A stretch of 64,000 nt of DNA from an uncultured Eggerthella sp. (GTDB lineage: Bacteria; Actinomycetota; Coriobacteriia; Coriobacteriales; Eggerthellaceae), in the NCBI GenBank assembly GCA_905203045.1, contig CAJKUH010000010.1, positions 1-64,000 on the forward strand, given 5' to 3'. The position numbers and the translations under genes were made by a program. The notes under the pieces are model-generated. The model ran no database searches. It saw nothing but the letters and a program-made list of their open reading frames with translations, and was not told the DNA's origin. Shown here in pieces: positions 51,439-60,700 of the stretch (positions are counted from its first letter, which is position 1; each line of letters opens with the position of its first letter).

Positions 51439-51514
51439 GAGGGATATGACAAACAAGAAATACCTATATCATCGCAGGTCATTTGCGTGAAAGAACAAGG
51501 TAAGCCATAGCAAC

Positions 51515-51731
51515 GTCGAAGAGCAAAGCGAATTCGACAAACACCCAAAAGGGCGTTAACCAACTCCAGGAAGGCGCCAGTAAAACAGCGAGGGGGGGGC
51601 TAGCGAGTGCAAATGCCGTGAAAGACCGCGCCAAACGCGCGAACGCCCCTTGGCTGCTGTACGCCTGCGGGCAAATTCCTAAAAACGTGCCATTGGCACG
51701 TTTTCTTAACGGAATTTCACCTCATCGGTTC
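51515..51731. repeat. Structured repeat element, copy B
   Basis: Second copy of the element at 36906-37263. Hairpin 51515-51520/51533-51538 keeps the loop GAGCAAAGCGA but has a different stem; hairpin about 51541-51556; conserved GAGTGCAAATGCCGTGAAAG at 51605-51624; two-part stem 51673-51679/51711-51717 and 51682-51692/51694-51704, then CACCTCATCGGTTC. An (G)8 run is at 51592-51599. It lies directly downstream of a tRNA-Pro/tRNA-Gly pair. No ORF is convincing. Confidence 0.7.
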
Positions 51732-51753
51732 GATTCCCTACTACCTTGCTGAA

Positions 51754-51787
51754 ATAAAAAAGCGAGCAAGGAGTTTACCTTGCTCGC
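51754..51787 (-). terminator. Terminator of the tRNA-Pro/Gly pair
   Basis: GCGAGCAAGG (51762-51771) / CCTTGCTCGC (51778-51787) stem with TTTTTT on the minus strand. Confidence 0.9.
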
Positions 51788-51796
51788 ACCATAACC

Positions 51797-51870
51797 TGGA
51801 GCGGGTGACGGGAATCGAACCCGCCTCATCAGCTTGGAAGGCTGAGGTTCTACCAATGAACTACACCCGC
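51797..51870 (-). tRNA. tRNA-Gly (anticodon TCC)
   Basis: 74 bases with encoded CCA; acceptor GCGGGTG/CACCCGC, anticodon loop CTTCCAA, T-loop TTCGATT. Confidence 0.97.
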
Positions 51871-51876
51871 AAAAAA

Positions 51877-51953
51877 TGGTCGGGATGACAGGATTCGAAC
51901 CTGCGACATCCTGCTCCCAAAGCAGGCGCGCTACCAAACTGCGCCACATCCCG
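51877..51953 (-). tRNA. tRNA-Pro (anticodon TGG)
   Basis: 77 bases with encoded CCA; acceptor CGGGATG/CATCCCG, anticodon loop TTTGGGA. Confidence 0.97.
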
Positions 51954-51981
51954 AACGCAACGGTAAGATAGTATACCAGAA

Positions 51982-52584
51982 CTATTCAGCTGGTTGAAGC
52001 TTCTTTCTTAATTCTCGCAGGGCATTTCCACGATGCGAAATGGCATTCTTTTCGTCTTGCGTAAGCTCTGCCATGGTCTTTTCGCCCTGATATTCATCGG
52101 GCAAGAACAGCGGGTCGTACCCAAACCCATGCTGCCCCTTCCCTTCAAAGCCGATACAGCCTTCCACGAAGCCCTCTGCAACGGTTTCCGTGCCGTCTTC
52201 GTCGATGAAGACCAACACGCTGGCAAAACGTGCCGTGCGCTTTTCTGCGGGTACACCGGAAAGCTCGGAAAGAAGCTTTGCGTTGTTGGCGGCATCGTTG
52301 CCGTCTTCGCCGCTGTAGCGCGAAGAGTACACGCCCGGCGCTCCATCAAGCGCATCAACGATAAGGCCGGAATCGTCGGCAAGCACCGCTGTGCCAGAAA
52401 GCGCCTGTGCCGCACGTGCCTTGATGCGAGCGTTCTCCAAAAACGTCGCGCCCGTTTCCTCGGGGTCGGACTTCAGGCCGGCATCCTTCAAGCTCTGGTA
52501 TTCCCAGCCCTCGAAGTTCAAAGCCGACTCGATTTCTTCCACCTTATGGGCGTTGTTGGTGGCAATCACCACGGTTTTACTCAT
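51982..52584 (-). CDS. rdgB: Non-canonical purine NTP pyrophosphatase (RdgB/HAM1)
   Basis: A 200-residue house-cleaning enzyme that hydrolyses XTP, dITP and ITP to monophosphates. It has VIATNNAHKVEEI at the start, VLADDSGLIVDALDGAPGVYSSRYSG with the catalytic aspartates, GFGYDPLFLPDEYQG and ending SHRGNALREL, all family motifs in order. It starts 21 bases downstream of murI, a pairing (murI-rdgB) common in bacteria, so the two are likely one transcript that reads towards the tRNA-Pro gene. Confidence 0.95.
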   Translation of the reverse strand: MSKTVVIATNNAHKVEEIESALNFEGWEYQSLKDAGLKSDPEETGATFLENARIKARAAQALSGTAVLADDSGLIVDALDGAPGVYSSRYSGEDGNDAANNAKLLSELSGVPAEKRTARFASVLVFIDEDGTETVAEGFVEGCIGFEGKGQHGFGYDPLFLPDEYQGEKTMAELTQDEKNAISHRGNALRELRKKLQPAE

Positions 52585-52605
52585 TGCGTAACCCTTTCCA
52601 GAGCC

Positions 52606-53463
52606 TTACAGAACAATATGCTCAATAGTGCCAAGCGGCATCTGCAGCACTCGTTCGCCAAACGAACCGAATTCCTCGACATCGTCCGATGAAGTGGCAA
52701 AGCGGCGCACCGCCTTGTTACCGGGGGCAGCCAGCGCTTCACGCCTGGTAAGCAGGTCCTTGCAGTCAAGCGACACTTCAGTTGCCGAAGAAATAAGCTT
52801 CACGTTGGTGCCGATAACGCCGCCGATAAGCGCCTTCAAAAGCGGAAAATGTGTGCATCCCAAAACGAGCGTATCGATGTCGCAGCGGCGCAGCGGATCA
52901 AGGTAATCCTGGGCAATCTCTTGGAATGCCGGACGGATGAACACCTTCGAAGCCATGGAAGTGTAGCTTTCGATGGGGCCTTTCGCCATCTGGATGCCCA
53001 GCTCGGCAATTTCCACGAACCTCGGTGTTGCCGTGGAAAACACGGTGATGCCCGCATCGATGTTGCGGATGGCACGCGTGTACACACCCGAATCAACCGT
53101 ACCTTGCGTTGCGATAACGCCCACACGACGGTTATGCGTTGCACGCGCCGCTGCACGCGCACCTGGCTCCACAACGCCGATGATAGGCACATCGAACGCC
53201 TTCTGTGCAGCCTCAAGGCCAGCCGCCGTTGCCGTGTTGCAGGCAATCACGATCATCTTCACGTTCTGGCTAATAAGCCACGAGCAGATGTTCAGGACAA
53301 ACGAGCGCACTTCCTCTGGCTCGCGGGGGCCATAGGGGCAATTGGCGGTATCGCCAAAGTAAATGATGTTTTCCTCAGGCAAGAGCTTAACTATCTCTCG
53401 CGCAACGGTCAGACCGCCGAACCCGGAATCGAATACGCCTATTGGCCTATTGTCGAAATCCAC
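52606..53463 (-). CDS. murI: Glutamate racemase
   Basis: A 285-residue cofactor-independent racemase giving D-glutamate for peptidoglycan. IGVFDSGFGGLTVAREI near the start carries the Asp-Ser pair, IACNTATAAGLEA has the first catalytic cysteine and VLGCTHFPLLKALI the second; DTANCPYGPRE is also conserved. The start is GTG at 53461-53463 behind AAAAGGAG; an in-frame ATG 11 codons earlier overlaps that site and is rejected. It leads a unit with rdgB. Confidence 0.95.
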   Translation of the reverse strand: MDFDNRPIGVFDSGFGGLTVAREIVKLLPEENIIYFGDTANCPYGPREPEEVRSFVLNICSWLISQNVKMIVIACNTATAAGLEAAQKAFDVPIIGVVEPGARAAARATHNRRVGVIATQGTVDSGVYTRAIRNIDAGITVFSTATPRFVEIAELGIQMAKGPIESYTSMASKVFIRPAFQEIAQDYLDPLRRCDIDTLVLGCTHFPLLKALIGGVIGTNVKLISSATEVSLDCKDLLTRREALAAPGNKAVRRFATSSDDVEEFGSFGERVLQMPLGTIEHIVL

Positions 53464-53595
53464 GAAACACTCCTTTTGCAGCACTCGAATCTGCACTGTT
53501 CAATACGTTGCTGCCCTCAGCATAGCAAGCCAAGCATGCAGCATGCACCTTTCACCAACGCCGTGGAAAAAGCGTTTCCTGCCTTGCATGGGAAA

Positions 53596-53624
53596 CGAAA
53601 AAGGCCGAAAGCTTCAGCGGCCTT
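53596..53624 (-). terminator. Terminator of tRNA-Arg
   Basis: AAGGCCG (53601-53607) / CGGCCTT (53618-53624) stem with a T-run on the minus strand. Confidence 0.85.
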
Positions 53625-53643
53625 CGACCTTACCTTGTTGCAA

Positions 53644-53720
53644 TGGCGCGCCCAGTAGGATTCGAACCTACGACCTTCGGATTAGAAGTCCGCTGCTCTA
53701 TCCAGCTGAGCTATGGGCGC
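53644..53720 (-). tRNA. tRNA-Arg (anticodon TCT)
   Basis: 77 bases with encoded CCA; acceptor GCGCCCA/TGGGCGC, anticodon loop CTTCTAA. Confidence 0.97.
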
Positions 53721-53753
53721 ACAGCTGTTTCAGTATACCCCACCACGCTAAAA

Positions 53754-53777
53754 CAAAGAAGCCGCCCGAAGGCGGCT
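53754..53777 (-). terminator. Terminator of the L,D-transpeptidase gene
   Basis: AGCCGCC/GGCGGCT stem with a GAA-type tetraloop and TCTTTGTTTT tail. Confidence 0.85.
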
Positions 53778-53785
53778 CCCATAAT

Positions 53786-55339
53786 TTAGTTGTGGGTGAT
53801 GATGCAAACGCCCTTGCTCAGGTTCTGGTAGAACCACTGAGCATCAGAGCTGGAAAGGTTTACGCACCCATGGCTGCCGTTCGTTTGGTAGCGCGTGCCG
53901 CCGAACGATGCCTGCCACGGGGCATCGTGCAAACCAACGGAATTGCCCACGAACGGCATCCAGTAGTTTACCTTCGTCTCGTAATCCTTTTCGCCGTTGG
54001 ACTTGTAGCCAACCAGCGTGGAAGGACTTTCCTTGTTGTTCAGGTAGTACACACCGGTAGGCGTGCTGCGGCCCTGAACAGGCTTGCCGCTAACCACACC
54101 GCAGGAATGCAGCAGGTTGCCGTTCGCGTCATAGTAGCGTGCCGTCTGATCGCTCAGGTCAACGTCAACGTAGGCACCCCAGTCACGTGCACCGGCGCCG
54201 TTGTACACATCGCCCGTCTGGCTGCAGGGAACATCGATGGAGGTTGCGCCGCCGGCAACCAGGGCATCGTAGACCTTCTGCGAAAGCGAGCTGGTGTCTA
54301 CTTTCCAGCCAAACGTGCCGCCCGAAACCGTAATGGTCTTGTCGTCTTCACGGGTGTAGGTGCGCTGCGTGCCCACCGTGTTCATGCTGCTGGCCTTTTC
54401 ATCGACCCACGAAGAAACGCCGTCCTGGCTGATTACCAAGGAATAATCGTCGGGGTTGATGTAGAGCCAACCGCCGAAGGTTGCCTTATCGATGGTAGCC
54501 GCCTTCACCGAGCCGTTGAGCATCAGCGAAACGCTGTCGGGGAACAGCTGGTTGGCCTTCTGTACTGCCTCGGCTGCACGGGAATCGGAGCTTACCACCT
54601 TGGGCTTGATAAGGTCGTCGTCGGTAAGCTGACAGTCGGTGCGCATCGTCTTCACGCATTCGGCTGCCTTGGCGCATACCGCGTCAACATCGAGTTGCGT
54701 GCCGTTCACCTCGGGCTTCAGGATGAAAGCGTCAACGGGCTGGCTGTAGGTGACCGTGGCGTTAACCGAGGAGGTTTGGTTCGCGTTGAACGCATCAACC
54801 TGTTCCTTGATCACCGAGCTGAGGGCATCCTCGTCGTAGTCGGCAACCACAATGTCGGATACGTCGTGCTGACGGAACACCTCGATGAACCACAGCGGCA
54901 CATCCTGACGCTTCGTGGCATTTTCAGCAATCTGCTGCGGGTCAATCTGAATAGAAGTCTCGCTCTGGCTCAAGCGATGGTTGAACCCTTCACCCGAAAT
55001 GGTAAGGGTGTAGGAATTAGCCTGGTTGTCGATCTTTGAAGCCAGGGCATCGCTTGCCTGCAAGGAAAAGTCTTCGTCGTTCAAACTCGTGTTCGGAAAG
55101 AAGTGGCCCGAGAAGAACAGGAACCCGGCACCGTAAACAACCAGAAGAACCAACACAACGGAAATAGCCGCGATGATTGCGGGCTTCTTCTTCGACTGCT
55201 GTTTGGTAAGCACCGTGCCGTCGATTACCACTTGTTCCTGCTGAAGCGGGGTGTATGCCTTGGTCTCCGATATCTCGGGCGATGCGGCATGCTTGCCCTG
55301 GGAGGCCTGATTGGAACCCTGCTTGTTGGAGCCTTTCAT
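53786..55339 (-). CDS. L,D-transpeptidase (YkuD) with PG-binding repeats
   Basis: A 517-residue membrane-anchored cell-wall enzyme. The basic, Gln-rich N-terminus is cytoplasmic (about 1-50), followed by one membrane span (about 52-76). Residues about 100-370 contain two YkuD-associated (PF12229-like) domains. The C-terminal YkuD domain from about residue 390 has HDAPWQ and NGSHGCVNLSSSDAQWFY, where the His-Gly-Cys supplies the catalytic cysteine. It cross-links peptidoglycan 3-3 or attaches proteins. Architecture is that of large Gram-positive Ldts. Monocistronic. Confidence 0.92.
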   Translation of the reverse strand: MKGSNKQGSNQASQGKHAASPEISETKAYTPLQQEQVVIDGTVLTKQQSKKKPAIIAAISVVLVLLVVYGAGFLFFSGHFFPNTSLNDEDFSLQASDALASKIDNQANSYTLTISGEGFNHRLSQSETSIQIDPQQIAENATKRQDVPLWFIEVFRQHDVSDIVVADYDEDALSSVIKEQVDAFNANQTSSVNATVTYSQPVDAFILKPEVNGTQLDVDAVCAKAAECVKTMRTDCQLTDDDLIKPKVVSSDSRAAEAVQKANQLFPDSVSLMLNGSVKAATIDKATFGGWLYINPDDYSLVISQDGVSSWVDEKASSMNTVGTQRTYTREDDKTITVSGGTFGWKVDTSSLSQKVYDALVAGGATSIDVPCSQTGDVYNGAGARDWGAYVDVDLSDQTARYYDANGNLLHSCGVVSGKPVQGRSTPTGVYYLNNKESPSTLVGYKSNGEKDYETKVNYWMPFVGNSVGLHDAPWQASFGGTRYQTNGSHGCVNLSSSDAQWFYQNLSKGVCIITHN

Positions 55340-55360
55340 GAAGTGTTTCTCTTCCCCTGA

Positions 55361-55617
55361 AAACTTGGATAGTAACTAAAACAGTTTACTTCTCTCCATT
55401 TCATAATTAAGTGGATAAATGCAGTTCTTTGGCTAAATATCGAACAGCATCGCAGTAAAACCACACCTTCATTCGGCGTTCACCGAAGCTTAGTTATAAC
55501 TAGGGTTTGGTTTTAGCGATAACAAACCGCGTTGCCAAAACGTAATAAATCCCTAATATAAAACCCATCGCTTTTGGGCGGCTGGTTACCGCCCACTACA
55601 GAATGAAAGGAACCGAA
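55361..55617 (+). promoter_or_regulatory. AT-rich leader of metQ with a perfect 12-bp palindrome
   Basis: TAGTTATAACTA (55491-55502) is a perfect palindrome, followed by GGTTTG...CAAACC and GGGCGG...CCGCCC hairpins before the start. It does not show the conserved core of SAM-I riboswitches or a T-box. A repressor site for methionine control is possible but unproven. Confidence 0.4.
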
Positions 55618-56466
55618 ATGACTCACTCCCTCACCACGAAGAAGGCGGCAGTTGCCCTCTTCGCCGGTATCGTGGCTTTCGCCCTTGCGGCCCTGGCACT
55701 TACCGGTTGCTCTTCGAACAGCAATTCCGACGACAAGAAGATCACCGTTGCCGCTGTTCCCACCCCGCATGCTGAGATTCTGAACAACGCCGTAAAACCC
55801 CTTCTTGAAAAGGAAGGCTACACGCTTGAGGTTAAGGAATTCACCGACTACGTTCAGCCTAACGACGTAACCGAAAACGGCGACGTTGATGCCAACTACT
55901 TCCAGCATGGCCCCTACCTGGACAACTTCAACCAGGAAAAGGGCACCCACCTGGTATCCGTTGAGCCCATCCACTTTGAGCCCATGGCTGTCTACTCCAA
56001 GAAGGTTTCCAGCCTGAGCGATCTGAAGGCTGGCTCCAAGGTTGCTGTTCCCAACGACGCTACCAACGAGGCTCGTGCACTGCTTCTGCTTCAGCAGGAA
56101 GGCCTGATCACCCTTAAGGACGGCGCTGGCGTAACCGCTACCGTAAACGACATCGTTTCCAACCCCAAGAACCTCACCTTCAACGAACTTGAGGCTGCTA
56201 GCGTTCCCAACGTGATCGACGACGTTGACATCGCCTGCATCAACGGCAACTATGCAATCGCTGCTGGCTTCAAGGTGAACAAGGATGCTCTGGCTGTTGA
56301 AAGTGCAGACTCCGAGGCTGCTAAGACCTACGCTAACCTGCTGGTAGTAAAGGACGGCAACCAGGACTCCGACAAGATCAAGGCTCTTGCTAAGGCTATG
56401 AACTCCGACGAGGTTCGCGATTACATCAACAACACCTACGAAGGCGCCGTTGTTCCGGTCTTCTAA
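55618..56466 (+). CDS. metQ: MetQ/NlpA-family methionine-binding lipoprotein
   Basis: A 282-residue lipoprotein with signal peptide and lipobox LTGC. Then KKITVAAVPTPHAEILNNAV, DYVQPNDVTENGDVDANYFQHGPYLDNFN and VAVPNDATNEARALLLLQ, typical of MetQ, which captures L- or D-methionine for the MetNI ABC importer. metN and metI are not next to it here, so it must use a transporter encoded elsewhere. The codon use (many GCT, GTT) suggests a highly expressed gene. ATG 55618 follows AAAGGA. A strong terminator follows. Confidence 0.92.
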   Translation: MTHSLTTKKAAVALFAGIVAFALAALALTGCSSNSNSDDKKITVAAVPTPHAEILNNAVKPLLEKEGYTLEVKEFTDYVQPNDVTENGDVDANYFQHGPYLDNFNQEKGTHLVSVEPIHFEPMAVYSKKVSSLSDLKAGSKVAVPNDATNEARALLLLQQEGLITLKDGAGVTATVNDIVSNPKNLTFNELEAASVPNVIDDVDIACINGNYAIAAGFKVNKDALAVESADSEAAKTYANLLVVKDGNQDSDKIKALAKAMNSDEVRDYINNTYEGAVVPVF

Positions 56467-56490
56467 GATCTGACTCAATATCGCTTCTGA

Positions 56491-56525
56491 AAAGAGCTCC
56501 GAGATTCTCGGAGCTCTTTTTTTTT
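56491..56525 (+). terminator. Terminator of metQ
   Basis: AAAGAGCTCCGAG/CTCGGAGCTCTTT stem with a run of nine T. Confidence 0.92.
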
Positions 56526-56624
56526 GCGCTCTGTGCCAGACTCCGTATACAACAAAGCCCAGCAGGACTTCCCCGCTGGGCCAATAAAGAGCCTTCGGCA
56601 AACGGTTTTCCGTTACCTTGCTTG

Positions 56625-57686
56625 CTATTTGTTCTCGATTTGGGTGATGTTCTTCAGCTCGATGGAAATCAGGCCGTTGGGCATGCTGGCGAACTCGATG
56701 AATTCGGGGTTGTGTGCGTATTCAGAAGGGAACGTGATTTCGATGCCGGTATCAGTACGAATCTTGTGGTTGCGGGTAATGCGCTCTGCCGCCTTCTTAT
56801 CCACGCGAACGCGCTCGGGAATGTTTTCCTCGGCCGCCGTTTCCACAAAGCGTTCCTGCAAAGGCTCGTCCTCGAATACTTCTGCCGCAAGCTCGTGCGG
56901 GGCAACACCCCTTCCCTCTTCAGCGGCCTCGGATACGTAGGCTTTCGCACGGGTGAGCGCCACGGTGGTGTTGGCACCGTATTCTTCGGCAACCTCTTCC
57001 ACGATGGTGGTAATCTCGTCGATCACTTCCTTGCTGGAAGCTTCCATGGAGCACTGCAGCAAGCCATCGGGAATAAGGTAGCGATCTTCACCGGCAATGG
57101 TGCGCTTTTTGTCCTGGAAGGCCACTTCAAGCGTACGCGCATCGATGATGGCAAACGAGGAAATCTTCTGCGACGGATTGGGCAGAATGGCATGGTGGCG
57201 CTCGATGGCATTACACGGCTCGCCGTTTTCGCCATAGCCCACCGAATGCATGAACGCCTGACGGCTTTCCAGCATGAAAATGCCGAAATAACGGTTGATG
57301 CGCCCCTCGAATGATGCCTCGATTTCGGCATCGTCGGTACTGCCGCCTTCAAGCTTTGCTTCCTCTTCGAAATCAACCACTAGAAGGTCGGTGGATTCCG
57401 CCTTGCTCATGCGCCCCAACTCGCTGGAAATGAACTCAGCAATCTGAGTGGAAAGGCCGATGAAATCGCGCTGGCCCGCAAAATACGCACGCAGTTCAGG
57501 GGCAAACGAGCTGTCAACGGAAAACTCGCCGCGCTTGTTGTCCAAGTGGTTCAAGCCCTTTCGCACATGCTTGGTGATGTACTGCTTAACCTGCTTGCTT
57601 TCAAGGTCAAGCTCGGCCTGCGAAAAGATGTTCACACAGGAAGTGAAATCGAATACGTGCAGAATTGCATGGTTGATGCGAAACAT
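56625..57686 (-). CDS. 37-kDa nucleoid-associated protein family (NdpA/YejK-like)
   Basis: A 353-residue soluble protein matching the NA37 family: start FRINHAILHVFDF, a long KQYITKHVRKGLNHLDNKRG stretch, FGIFMLESRQAFMHSV, and a C-terminal block ending in GIEITFPSEYAHNPEFIEFASMPNGLISIELKNI, the best-kept family motif. E. coli YejK is nucleoid-bound, but the function is obscure; homologues also occur near mobile elements. The ATG at 57684-57686 follows AAAGGA by six bases; an upstream 15-codon extension is rejected. It is downstream of the surface-protein locus but behind a terminator. Confidence 0.85.
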   Translation of the reverse strand: MFRINHAILHVFDFTSCVNIFSQAELDLESKQVKQYITKHVRKGLNHLDNKRGEFSVDSSFAPELRAYFAGQRDFIGLSTQIAEFISSELGRMSKAESTDLLVVDFEEEAKLEGGSTDDAEIEASFEGRINRYFGIFMLESRQAFMHSVGYGENGEPCNAIERHHAILPNPSQKISSFAIIDARTLEVAFQDKKRTIAGEDRYLIPDGLLQCSMEASSKEVIDEITTIVEEVAEEYGANTTVALTRAKAYVSEAAEEGRGVAPHELAAEVFEDEPLQERFVETAAEENIPERVRVDKKAAERITRNHKIRTDTGIEITFPSEYAHNPEFIEFASMPNGLISIELKNITQIENK

Positions 57687-57726
57687 ATCATTCCTTTCAA
57701 GAACAGCGCACCCAACCATACCATGA

Positions 57727-57791
57727 AACAACAGCCCCCTGGCAACGTTGCCAGGCAGAATGCCTGAACCAGTGCCAAGGGGCTGTTGTTG
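57727..57791 (-). terminator. Terminator of the surface-protein operon
   Basis: AACAGCCCC (57730-57738) pairs with GGGGCTGTT (57779-57787); inside is the 16-bp palindrome 57739-57754. It begins directly after the last stop codon of the operon. Confidence 0.75.
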
Positions 57792-60700
57792 TTATTCCGC
57801 GTGATCGTTTACGGGCTTTCCGCCGGCAGCAGCAGATTGTGTGTCAGCAGAAGGAGCGCCTTCCTCACTGGCAGAACCCTCTACTACCGCCTGTTCCTTC
57901 CTCGCAGCCGGCATCGAAGAAGCATCGTTACCCTGCGTGCCGGACAACGCTGCTCCCTCTGCGCTCTGCGAAGACCCTGCAGCCGACTTGTTCGGTGAAG
58001 CAGCCGCTGCCTGGGTCCCCTGCGGCACCGATGCCGTTGAAGCACTCGGATCGGAAGCTACTGCAGGATTGTTTGCATCCTGAGCAGCCACCTGCGCAGG
58101 CGGGTTCTGCGTGTATGTCGCCGTGCCCGTAGTAGGAATGGGAACGTCCTTTGGCAAATAGCCCGTTCGGCCCCACTTTGCATGCCACTTGCCGCTTGCG
58201 GGCGTCGGCAAGAAACTGGCACCAACCCCATTTTCCAGCCATTTGAACTCCGGTCCAATCTTGACGGTAGCCAGGCAGGTAATGTTGGTAAAGGTATCTT
58301 GGCTAGCGGTTACCTTCTTCGTGTTGAAATGCGACAGATCAAGGCTCTCCAGGTCGTAGCAATTAACGAACAGACGACTCATATTGGTGACATTTGACGT
58401 ATCGAACGATTCAGGGAACGAGACCGATTTGAGCTTATAGCAGCTTGCAAACATACTCTCCATGTCGGTAACGCTCGAAGTTTGGAAGGTGCTCAAGTCG
58501 ATCGAGGTAAGGTTTCCGCATTCGTGGAACATCTCGACCATTTCTTTCGCTCTCGAAACGTCAAGCTTCGATACATCAACACTTTCTAGAGACCAAAACT
58601 TATGAAACCAATGGCTCAAGTTCAGTGGTGCAATGCCGTAGTCAACAACCGTTGCCTTGGTCACGCTCGAATATATGTAGCTATTTTTGTAGCTTTCCCA
58701 CAAGTCGTCTGCGACACTATAAGTTCTATTTTCGAAACCGGTAAACACCTTGGTTGCAACCCTGCCATCGAAAACAGTTCCTTCCGCTGGAACAACAGGG
58801 CGCTTGTAGAAGTTCAGGATTGCTGGTTCGCCGTCGCTGGCAGCCGAATACACTGCGAAAGCCTGGAAATCACCATGGTCGGCACGATAGGTTTCCGCCT
58901 TGTACGAAGGGATGTCCTTCGGGTCGTAGCCTTCGCCGGTACTCATTGCATACCATTTGCCGTCGGCACCCGAAACGTGCTCGCCATCAGGTGCGGGAAG
59001 AAGGCCATCTTCAGCAAATGCGAACGTATCGCCCACCATCACCTGGGTCAACGCAACACACCCGTCGAACATCGACGTCATAGCAGGAGTTTGCTGTCGA
59101 GTTTCGTTGGGCAACGTAGTGAAGTTGGTGATATTAAGCGTTTTCAGGCTCGAACATCCATCAAGCATATGGGAGAAATCCGTGACCCGGGAAACATCCA
59201 GATACGGGAACTCGAAGGTTTCCATGCCCGTGAAGCCTGCAAACCAGTGCGCCATCGAAGTAGGATGGAGGCCGTTTTCGGTTATGTAAACGTTGGTAAC
59301 GTCTGAAGCGTGATTTGCCCACGGCACCGCATCCGCCGATGCGTACGAGCTGGTTTCAACCCCAGCGTACAAATCGGTTACCCTCTTGCCGCTATATACA
59401 TGCCTGTATTCGGCAATTCGAAATCGCGGTAGAAATCGAGCGAGGTATCGTCGTCAGAGTACATGGCAAACGCCTTGGAAGGATAAGCATAGTACGTAGC
59501 CTGGGTATTGGCAGGAATGGCATCGTGCGCCAAGCCTTCCTTGTTGCCCTTGTCGGTTGAAACGTACCATTTGCCATCCGCGCCATCGATATGGTGATCA
59601 TCCGGAATGGGCAGGTCGACCTTGCCAACCTTGCCGCCCAGCTCGATCTTCCACATGCTGCTGCAGCCGCTGAACAAGTCATCCGCATTGACGCACTTCG
59701 ACATATCCAAGTTCGTCAAATCGCAGTACGAAAGCTTCGAGCAATCGCTGAACCACTTCATTATCGATACAGGCTTGATGCGCTTGTCAACCACATTCAC
59801 CGACGTGATGTCGTCATGATGCTCGTACCACGGTGCCTTATAGGCGCCATCGTCAGAATACGTGCTCACAGAACTCGGGTCGCCTTCGACATCGGTATAT
59901 ACCGCCACAACCTTCGCGCCATCAAACTGGTCGCCAACCTGGGGGGCAACATTGCGCTTGTAGAAGTTCAGGCTTCCATTGTCGAAGTACACGGCGAACG
60001 CCTGGTAATCAGCAGCATAGTAGGTATCTGCCTTCTTGGCAGGGATCGCCTCAGGCTTGTACTTCTCACCATCGCTGTCGGCATACCAGTAGCCATCGGC
60101 CTTCTCTACATACTCATCGGAAGGCGTGGGCAGATAACAGTAGTTGCCAACCCAGCTGAAGGATTTGCCGAACGTTACCTCCATCAGGCTATCGCAAAGC
60201 TGGAACATGTTTTCAGCATGGACGACTTTTGAAGTGTCGAAGCCCGAAAGGTCAAGGGCCCTTAAGCTTTCGCACTTGCGGAACATATTCTTCATGAACG
60301 TCACGTTCGAAGTGTTGAAACTCGAAACATCAAGAGACTCCAGTTTCGTGCAGAAATCGAACATGCTCATCATGTAGGTCACCTTCGAGGTATCGAAGCT
60401 CGACAGGTCGAGCGAAGAAACCGCCGTGCAACCATTGAACATGTAATCCATCAAGGTTACGTTTGCCGTGCTGAAGTTATTCAGGCCGTCTATGGAGGTA
60501 AGCGACGAGCACCCATTGAACATGCGCCTCATGTTCGAAACCTGATTGGTGTTGAACAGCCCCACATCAAGGTTCTTCAAGCTACTGCAGCCACAGAACA
60601 TGTAACTCATATCAAACACGTTCGTCGTATTAAGGTTCGACAAATCGCAGCTGGTCATGTTCTTGAGGTCAGTGAACCAATATGCGGTCGAGCCAGGGAA

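Noticed and set aside
55361..55617. Possible SAM riboswitch or T-box before metQ
   Set aside because: The conserved SAM-I core and the T-box sequence were not found; only generic hairpins and a palindrome are present.
59378..59420. LPNTG near the end of the first surface-protein frame looked like a sortase motif
   Set aside because: It is followed by only seven residues with no hydrophobic stretch. In the repaired frame it lies inside a repeat module, so it is chance sequence.
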